Source: a bacterium (lineage in GTDB: Bacteria; Krumholzibacteriota; Krumholzibacteriia; WVZY01). From it: 9,373 bases of DNA. Below the pieces are notes generated by a model. The model was not told the DNA's origin and searched no databases. It saw nothing but the letters and a program-made list of their open reading frames with translations. Below, in pieces: positions 4,180 through 9,373 of the stretch (positions are counted from its first letter, which is position 1; each line of letters begins with the position of its first letter). The stretch spans positions 1-9,373 of the forward strand of contig JAPUJU010000124.1 in the NCBI GenBank assembly GCA_027296025.1. The letters run 5' to 3'. The translations under genes and the position numbers were made by a program.

Positions 4180-6064
4180 TGCCTTCACCGGGCAGCTCCG
4201 GGCCCCTCGTGCGGACATCACCGCGACGAACGGTTATTCTTCGCGCGTCCAAATACTCGAGCAACGGGATCGCGTGTTTTCGTGTCATACGGAACAATGA
4301 TTTGAAATCCGAAACAGCCAGCGTGTCTTTTTCCGAAAACCATCTGTCGATTGCACCGAGACATTCGTTCAACGCGTCGGTGTGCATGTCACGGTCCTCG
4401 GCAATTCGCCTGAGACGCCCTTCATCGCGCAGGTACTGCAACGCATCGGCCAGAGAGTCCTTGCCCCGCCAGCTGGTCGCCAGTTCAGTGTGACGGGGAA
4501 AGACGAACCAGGCAGTCTTGATCGCCCCCTCGAGCGCATCGATGGCAATCTTGTCGCTCTCCGAAATCGACACGTCGGCGCTGTCGGTTCGAACATAGTT
4601 GTCCCGAATGTACAGCGGCTTGAACTTGCCAATGACTTCGAGCACGCGGTTGAACGTTCGAGAGTGTGGGAAGCGCAGTTTTTGTCGCAACTCTTCTTTA
4701 TCCATTCCTCTTCGTAGTGGACGGGTTTTCACGTACGCTCCGACAATACGATACGCGTCCGACGCAAGGTTCCGCAGAACGCGTGTCGCAAACACGCGGT
4801 CACCGAGAATCGTGACCGCGCCCGCGCCGGCGAGAAACTCCATGGCAGCAGCATCGACATCCCCAATTTTTACGCCGGAGAGTTTCGCCTCCACGATCGA
4901 ACGCTCCGCGAGTTCTTCTGGATCACCCTTCTCGCGCATCGTCAGGTCGGCGATCACCCTGGGGTCGAACCGGCGATGCTTCTTCGGATCGGGATCCAGC
5001 ACGCGCCCGCCACCCAGAACACGGGACGGAGAGTACTTCCGCAACACGAATAAGTCTCCCCTCCCGGCTACGATCGGCTTCTCCAGCCGCAGTTGCACGA
5101 ACGCATCGTCCCCTGAGTGGAGCACTTCGTTATCGAGTAGCACGAGACGTCCGAGCACTTCCCTCGCCCCATGGTGCAGGCGGACCCGTTCGCGCTGTTT
5201 CACCTCGAAATCCCCGTACTCTGCAACATGAATCCGCGCATCAAGCATGTAGCCGATCCCGAAAGAAGACGGCGTCACCAGCATTTCGCCGCGCGGCAGG
5301 TCGCCGAGCTTGCGGCCCTGCAGCGCGATCGCGAGCCGCTCGCCCGCGAAACCGTGCTCGCGCTGTTCGCCGAAACTCTGAATCGCGCGAACGCGAACTG
5401 TCTTGTCCGACGGTAGAAGCTCGAGCGTCTCGCCGACGTGAATCGTTCCCGAATAACCGCTGCCCGTGACGACGACACCGATCCCCTGCTTGCTGAAAAC
5501 ACGATCGACAGCAAGGCGGAACGGACCTGATACCGTCCGAGCGGGGATGCGCTCGCAGATGCCCGCCAGGGCAACGCGAAGTTCAGTGAGACCCTCACCG
5601 GTTCTTGTAGATGTCTCGACAATGGGTGCCCTTTCGAGGAAGGTTCCCTGGACGAGTTCCTCCACTTCCTCACGCAGGAGCGTGATCGTGTCCTCGGTCG
5701 AGAGATCTTTTTTCGAAAAGACAATCGCCCCGTGACGGACGTCCAGGGCTCGAAGTACTTCGAGGTGCTCACGCGTCTGAGGCATCACGCCTTCATCGGC
5801 TGCGACGACGAGGATGGCCAGGTCAATGCCGCCGGCCCCCGCGACCATCTGCTTGACGAACCGCTCGTGCCCGGGGACATCGACAATTCCCAGGATGGTC
5901 TCGTCATCGAGGCGCAGCGGCGCGAAGCCGAGTTCGATTGAAATGCCGCGTTCCTTCTCTTCCTTCAGGCGATCAGTGTCGACACCGGTGAGGGCGGTGA
6001 CGAGCTCGGTCTTACCGTGGTCGACGTGACCCGCTGTTCCGAGTATGAAACGGCGATGTTGCAT
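4172..6064 (-). CDS. selB: Selenocysteine-specific elongation factor SelB
   Basis: SelB is the EF-Tu-like GTPase that carries Sec-tRNA to UGA codons marked by a SECIS hairpin. The 630-residue protein has normal length. The GTPase domain shows GTAGHVDHGKT (9-19), RGISIELGFA (39-48), DVPGHE (63-68) and SKKD (118-121) in the NKxD position. Domains II and III follow, including the segment from FRLAVDRVFS through GVVVTGSG. The C-terminus is the winged-helix array that reads SECIS RNA, ending in the typical RKHAIPLLEYLD and ITVRRGDVR (595-618). The switch-I residue usually Thr is Ser42, which keeps the hydroxyl. The start lies 9 nt after murA with no clear Shine-Dalgarno site, suggesting coupling to murA translation. 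No selA, selD or tRNA-Sec is visible here. Confidence 0.96.
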   Translation of the reverse strand: MQHRRFILGTAGHVDHGKTELVTALTGVDTDRLKEEKERGISIELGFAPLRLDDETILGIVDVPGHERFVKQMVAGAGGIDLAILVVAADEGVMPQTREHLEVLRALDVRHGAIVFSKKDLSTEDTITLLREEVEELVQGTFLERAPIVETSTRTGEGLTELRVALAGICERIPARTVSGPFRLAVDRVFSKQGIGVVVTGSGYSGTIHVGETLELLPSDKTVRVRAIQSFGEQREHGFAGERLAIALQGRKLGDLPRGEMLVTPSSFGIGYMLDARIHVAEYGDFEVKQRERVRLHHGAREVLGRLVLLDNEVLHSGDDAFVQLRLEKPIVAGRGDLFVLRKYSPSRVLGGGRVLDPDPKKHRRFDPRVIADLTMREKGDPEELAERSIVEAKLSGVKIGDVDAAAMEFLAGAGAVTILGDRVFATRVLRNLASDAYRIVGAYVKTRPLRRGMDKEELRQKLRFPHSRTFNRVLEVIGKFKPLYIRDNYVRTDSADVSISESDKIAIDALEGAIKTAWFVFPRHTELATSWRGKDSLADALQYLRDEGRLRRIAEDRDMHTDALNECLGAIDRWFSEKDTLAVSDFKSLFRMTRKHAIPLLEYLDARRITVRRGDVRTRGPELPGEGRA

Positions 6065-6073
6065 CGGGGATCG

Positions 6074-7324
6074 TCAAGAAATGCGTTCGATTTCAGCGCC
6101 CAGGCGACGGAGACGCTCTTCGATCCGCTCGTAGCCGCGGTCGATATGGTAAACCCGGGATATCTCGGTCGTTCCCTCTGCTGCCATGGCGGCGATAATG
6201 AGGGCGGAACTCGCGCGAATATCGGTCGCCATGACGGGAGCCCCGCCGAGTCTGTTCACTCCCTTCACAACGGCGATGTTTCCGTCCAGACGGATCGAGG
6301 CGCCGAGGCGCCGGAGCTCCGGTACGTGGGTAAAGCGGTCGGGGTAGATCGTGTCCGTCACGGTGCTCGTGCCGCGCGCACGGGCAAGAACGGCAATCAT
6401 TTGCGCCTGCATATCTGTGGGAAATCCCGGATACTCGTGCGTGACTACATGAAGCGCTTCCAGCTTCTCCGGCCCGCTCACGCGAACCGTGTCGCCGCTC
6501 ACCTCGATCACGCCACCGCACGCCCTCAGTGCTTCGAACACAGCGTCCATGTGCGCCGGGTCGCAACCGGCCAGTTCAATTTCACCGCCGGTCGCCAGCG
6601 CCGCAGCGGCAAATGTTCCCGCTTCGATCCGATCGGGAATCACTCGATGGTGAAACGGTTCAACGCGGTCAACGCCCTCGATTCGTATGACCGACGTACC
6701 GACGCCCTCGATGTTTGCACCGGCCTCGATAAGGCACCGCGCAAGTTCCGTGACTTCGGGTTCGACGGCCGAGTTCTTGAGCGTCGTCACGCCGCGCGCG
6801 AGAACGGCGGCCATGATGGCCTGCGCCGTTGCGCCGACACTCGACGTCGAGAAAACGATCTCGGCCCCCTTGAGTTTGTCAGCGGACGCGTGAATGTAGC
6901 CCTCTTCCAGCTTCAAGCGCGCGCCAAGTTTTTCGAGGGCATGCAGATGCAGGTCGATGGGACGGGGTCCCCACGCACAACCACCGGGAAGACTTACTCG
7001 TGCCCGACCGTACGCGGCGACGAGGGGCCCCAGGACGTAAATCGAGGCGCGCATCGTGCGGACGAGATCGTAGGGCGCCTCGTAGTTCTTGATGTTCCGC
7101 GTGTCGATCGTGAGCGAGCGGTTTTCGAACATGACCTCTGCACCCAGCATTCGGAGCAGCTCGTTCATCGTCTTCACGTCCCTCAGGTTGGGCACGTTAT
7201 CGATGGTACTCTTGCCTCGGGTCAGAAGGGAGGCCGCCATAATCGGCAGAACGGCGTTTTTCGCGCCGTTGATTTCTATCCTGCCACTCAAACGGCAGGG
7301 GCCTTTGACCATGAACTTATCCAC
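6074..7324 (-). CDS. murA: UDP-N-acetylglucosamine 1-carboxyvinyltransferase
   Basis: MurA transfers enolpyruvate from phosphoenolpyruvate to UDP-GlcNAc, the first committed step of peptidoglycan synthesis in the cytoplasm. The 416-residue protein is of standard length. Lys22-Asn23 (NGAKNAVLP) match the E. coli numbering. The active-site loop is LPGGCAWGPRPIDLH with Cys116 (E. coli Cys115), so it is the fosfomycin-sensitive cysteine form by sequence. FPTDMQAQ carries Asp304 (E. coli Asp305), and HIDRGYERIE near the end carries Arg396. The start is a GTG at 7322-7324, chosen for the strong Shine-Dalgarno site 6 nt upstream; an ATG four codons on is the alternative. The first 8 nt overlap the end of prmC, implying translational coupling. 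Confidence 0.97.
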   Translation of the reverse strand: MDKFMVKGPCRLSGRIEINGAKNAVLPIMAASLLTRGKSTIDNVPNLRDVKTMNELLRMLGAEVMFENRSLTIDTRNIKNYEAPYDLVRTMRASIYVLGPLVAAYGRARVSLPGGCAWGPRPIDLHLHALEKLGARLKLEEGYIHASADKLKGAEIVFSTSSVGATAQAIMAAVLARGVTTLKNSAVEPEVTELARCLIEAGANIEGVGTSVIRIEGVDRVEPFHHRVIPDRIEAGTFAAAALATGGEIELAGCDPAHMDAVFEALRACGGVIEVSGDTVRVSGPEKLEALHVVTHEYPGFPTDMQAQMIAVLARARGTSTVTDTIYPDRFTHVPELRRLGASIRLDGNIAVVKGVNRLGGAPVMATDIRASSALIIAAMAAEGTTEISRVYHIDRGYERIEERLRRLGAEIERIS

Positions 7325-8225
7325 CCGTTACTCCTCCTCGGTGCCGAACCGAGCTCGCGTGTCGCGCCGTCACGACGCGCTCGAACGCGCTGTAGTCGTG
7401 GTGCACTTTCACGGACTCGAAAGCCGCCGACCGCAAAAGGTCGGAAACCACCTTGCCCTGACCGGCCCCGATCTCGAATGCCACGATGCCGCCCGTTTCG
7501 ATTGTCCAGTCAAGGAATGGAATTGTATCCCGGTAAAAGTCGAGGCCGTCCTCACCGCCGTCGAGGCCGAGATGGGGTTCATGCGTGCGAACCTCCGGCG
7601 CAAGAGAACCGATCTCCTCCGAACAAATGTACGGCGGGTTGCATACAACCGCGTGAAAGCGTCCCGGGTTGCTCATGATGTACGATCGCGCATCGGATCG
7701 AATACATTCCATACGGCCACCCATTCCGGCCAGCTCGGCGTTCTTTCCGGCGAGCATCGCCGCGGCGTCATCTACATCCACGGCGACACCGGTGGTCCCC
7801 GGAATCCTCCGAAGGAGCGATATCAAAATCGCGCCACTTCCACAACAAAGATCGAGGATCCTGAAGTCACCGTTTTTCTTGCATTCGGCGATCCTGCTTC
7901 CGACGATTTCCACAAGCCGCTCCGTCTCCGGCCGCGGAATGAACACACCCGGCATCGTCAGGAACAACTCGGACATGAACTCCGTCGAGCGGACGATGTA
8001 TTGCAACGGTTCCCGGTCACCACGGCGCTTGAGCAACCGGCGGTACGCCTGGATCTGCAACGGCACGGGATACTTGTCGCCGTCCAGATAAAGGTCCATC
8101 GCGCCGCAACCAAGGGTGTGCGCGAGCAGCCACTCCGCGTTTTTCCGTGCGTTGGGAACGCTGTGACGGATGAGATAGGCCTCGCCCTTGCGCAGTAGCG
8201 CATTGATGTTGTTAATCCGTCTCAT
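7317..8225 (-). CDS. prmC: Release factor glutamine methyltransferase PrmC
   Basis: PrmC uses S-adenosylmethionine to N5-methylate the glutamine of the GGQ motif in release factors, raising peptide-release activity. The 302 residues show an N-terminal helical substrate-binding domain with REPLQYIVRSTEFM (71-84) and FIPRPETERLVE (95-106). The Rossmann methyltransferase domain has the cofactor motif DLCCGSGAI (125-133), an acidic end of strand 2 at VAVDVDD, and the catalytic NPPY (196-199). The motif reads DLCCGSGAI where many relatives have DLGTGSGAI. The start is 9 nt downstream of the prfA stop and has only a weak ribosome site. Its substrate RF1 is the gene immediately upstream, a common pairing. 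The end overlaps murA by 8 nt. Confidence 0.97.
   Translation of the reverse strand: MRRINNINALLRKGEAYLIRHSVPNARKNAEWLLAHTLGCGAMDLYLDGDKYPVPLQIQAYRRLLKRRGDREPLQYIVRSTEFMSELFLTMPGVFIPRPETERLVEIVGSRIAECKKNGDFRILDLCCGSGAILISLLRRIPGTTGVAVDVDDAAAMLAGKNAELAGMGGRMECIRSDARSYIMSNPGRFHAVVCNPPYICSEEIGSLAPEVRTHEPHLGLDGGEDGLDFYRDTIPFLDWTIETGGIVAFEIGAGQGKVVSDLLRSAAFESVKVHHDYSAFERVVTARHASSVRHRGGVTGG
7331..7337 (-). promoter_or_regulatory. Strong Shine-Dalgarno site inside prmC selecting the murA GTG start
   Basis: GGAGGAG on the minus strand stands 6 nt before the GTG at 7322-7324. It lies within the last codons of prmC, so murA initiation is built into the prmC coding sequence. Confidence 0.75.
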
Positions 8226-8234
8226 CGCGGATCA

Positions 8235-9302
8235 TCACTTTTTGATTTTCTCCATGAGATCGGCGTGCGCGAGGGCGGATACGACCTCTTCGAGGTCACC
8301 GTCCAGAATTTCGGTCAGCCGGTGCAGCGTCAGGTTGATGCGGTGATCCGTCACGCGCTGTTGCGGATAGTTGTAGGTTCGGATTTTCGCGCTGCGGTCA
8401 CCGGAACCGATCTGGCTCTTTCGCTCCTGCGAGCGCTCGTCTTCCTGCTCCTTTTGTGCCTTCTCGAGGAGCCTCGCCCGCAATACCCGCATCGCCTTAT
8501 CCTTGTTCTTGTGCTGTGATTTCTCGTCCTGACAACTGACAACAAGCCCCGATGGGACGTGTGTTATTCGCACCGCGCTGTCCGTCGTGTTCACACTCTG
8601 CCCGCCGGGGCCGCTCGAACGGAACACGTCGATACGCAGGTCCTTCGGATCGACCTTCACGTCGACATCATCCGCCTCCACAAGAACCGCAACCGAGACG
8701 GCGGACGTGTGAATCCGGCCGCTGGACTCGGTCGCCGGCACGCGCTGGACCCGGTGAACCCCACTTTCGTACTTGAGCGTGCCGAACGCATTGTCGCCTT
8801 TGACGAGAAAAATAACCTCTTTGAACCCTCCGATACCGGTCGCCGCCCCCGAGAGCGTCTCGATTTTCCATCCACGCTTTTCTGCGAACCGCGAGTACAT
8901 GCGCATGAGATCGGCGGCAAAGAGGTTCGCCTCTTCTCCACCTGTTCCGGCGCGAATCTCGACCAGGGTATTGCGCGAGTCGCTCGGATCCTTCGGGACG
9001 AGCAGAACTTCCATCTCCTTCTCGAGTTTGCCGCGCACCTCGCGAGTCTCCTCGAGCTCCGCGTTGGCCAGCTCGACGAGCTCTGGATCCTCATTGGCGT
9101 CGATCACCGACTCGTCATCCGCAATCGTCTTGTAAACCTTGACGAGCTTCTCCGCGACAGCCGCCGTATGCTCCAGGTCGGCTCGTTCTTTGGCAATAAC
9201 TTGATAACGATTGGGATCGCCCAATACGGTCTCATCGACCATTTGCTCGGTGAGCGTCCGGAATCTTGACAGGATCTCATCCAACCGTTTCTGCATCAGC
9301 AT
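8235..9302 (-). CDS. prfA: Peptide chain release factor 1
   Basis: RF1 terminates translation at UAA and UAG. The 355-residue protein is of standard length. It has the N-terminal helical domain, IRAGTGGEEANLFAADL (116-132), the codon-recognition loop HRVQRVPATESSGRIH (183-198) with the RF1-type PAT tripeptide (189-191), and GPGGQSVNTTDSAVRITH with GGQ at 233-235, where Gln235 is the PrmC target. The PAT rather than SPF tripeptide separates it from RF2. It appears to be the first complete gene of the prfA-prmC-murA-selB operon. Start choice between the ATG at 9302 and the one at 9296 is open, since neither has a clear Shine-Dalgarno site. Confidence 0.98.
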   Translation of the reverse strand: MLMQKRLDEILSRFRTLTEQMVDETVLGDPNRYQVIAKERADLEHTAAVAEKLVKVYKTIADDESVIDANEDPELVELANAELEETREVRGKLEKEMEVLLVPKDPSDSRNTLVEIRAGTGGEEANLFAADLMRMYSRFAEKRGWKIETLSGAATGIGGFKEVIFLVKGDNAFGTLKYESGVHRVQRVPATESSGRIHTSAVSVAVLVEADDVDVKVDPKDLRIDVFRSSGPGGQSVNTTDSAVRITHVPSGLVVSCQDEKSQHKNKDKAMRVLRARLLEKAQKEQEDERSQERKSQIGSGDRSAKIRTYNYPQQRVTDHRINLTLHRLTEILDGDLEEVVSALAHADLMEKIKK

Positions 9303-9332
9303 GGTTTCTGTGAACTTTGGAAAAGTGGCCGG

Positions 9333-9371
9333 CTAACTCACCGGAATCTGCAGCTTGACTGCCTGATGATC
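9333..9371 (-). CDS. Possible C-terminal end of an upstream gene
   Basis: One minus-strand frame entering from the right edge encodes DHQAVKLQIPVS and a TAG at 9333-9335, 30 nt before prfA. Codon choice (GTC, AAG, CTG, CAG, CCG, GTG) resembles that of the neighbours. rpmE or a DUF1385-type gene often precedes prfA, but twelve residues are too few to identify it. Confidence 0.3.
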   Translation of the reverse strand, partial: DHQAVKLQIPVS

Positions 9372-9373
9372 CA

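Noticed and set aside
4110..4215. tRNA-Sec next to selB
   Set aside because: The two hairpins after selB do not form a cloverleaf, and there is no T-arm GGTTCRA-like sequence or long acceptor stem.
6017..7678. Long plus-strand frame of 553 codons opposite murA and prmC
   Set aside because: It is the mirror of well-identified minus-strand genes in GC-rich DNA, has no recognisable domain, and crosses two gene boundaries.

Overview
This is a GC-rich bacterial window of mostly housekeeping genes. It has no insertion sequence, phage gene, CRISPR array, tRNA or rRNA that I can see. MurA, a strong sigma-54-type promoter, a cleavable signal peptide and a SelB factor point to a free-living, selenocysteine-using bacterium, probably from a poorly sampled Gram-negative-type lineage. 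I cannot name the phylum from sequence alone.

Left block (1-3165). yicC and gmk run leftward as a small operon; gmk is cut by the left edge. An NFACT-family (RqcH-like) ribosome-rescue gene is transcribed divergently to the right. The 132-bp gap between yicC and this gene carries two back-to-back sigma-70-type promoters whose -35 boxes overlap on opposite strands.

Middle (3166-4171). 3166-3611 holds no convincing gene but is not empty. Reading leftward it contains an inverted repeat near -100, a near-perfect -24/-12 promoter, an RNA segment closed by an uninterrupted 18-bp helix, and an intrinsic terminator facing the same way. I read this as an unannotated, sigma-54-dependent structured RNA of about 270 nt, and it is the most interesting part of the window. 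Next comes a small leftward gene for a secreted protein of unknown function, with its own putative promoter in the gap before selB.

Right block (4172-9373). A tight leftward operon reads prfA (RF1), prmC (RF1 glutamine methyltransferase), murA (first committed peptidoglycan step) and selB (selenocysteine elongation factor). Junctions are a 9-nt gap, an 8-nt overlap and a 9-nt gap. A few codons upstream of prfA may be the end of one more gene.

Together, RF1, PrmC and SelB decide what happens at stop codons, and the NFACT protein acts on ribosomes that failed to finish. gmk and murA tie the region to nucleotide and cell-wall supply.
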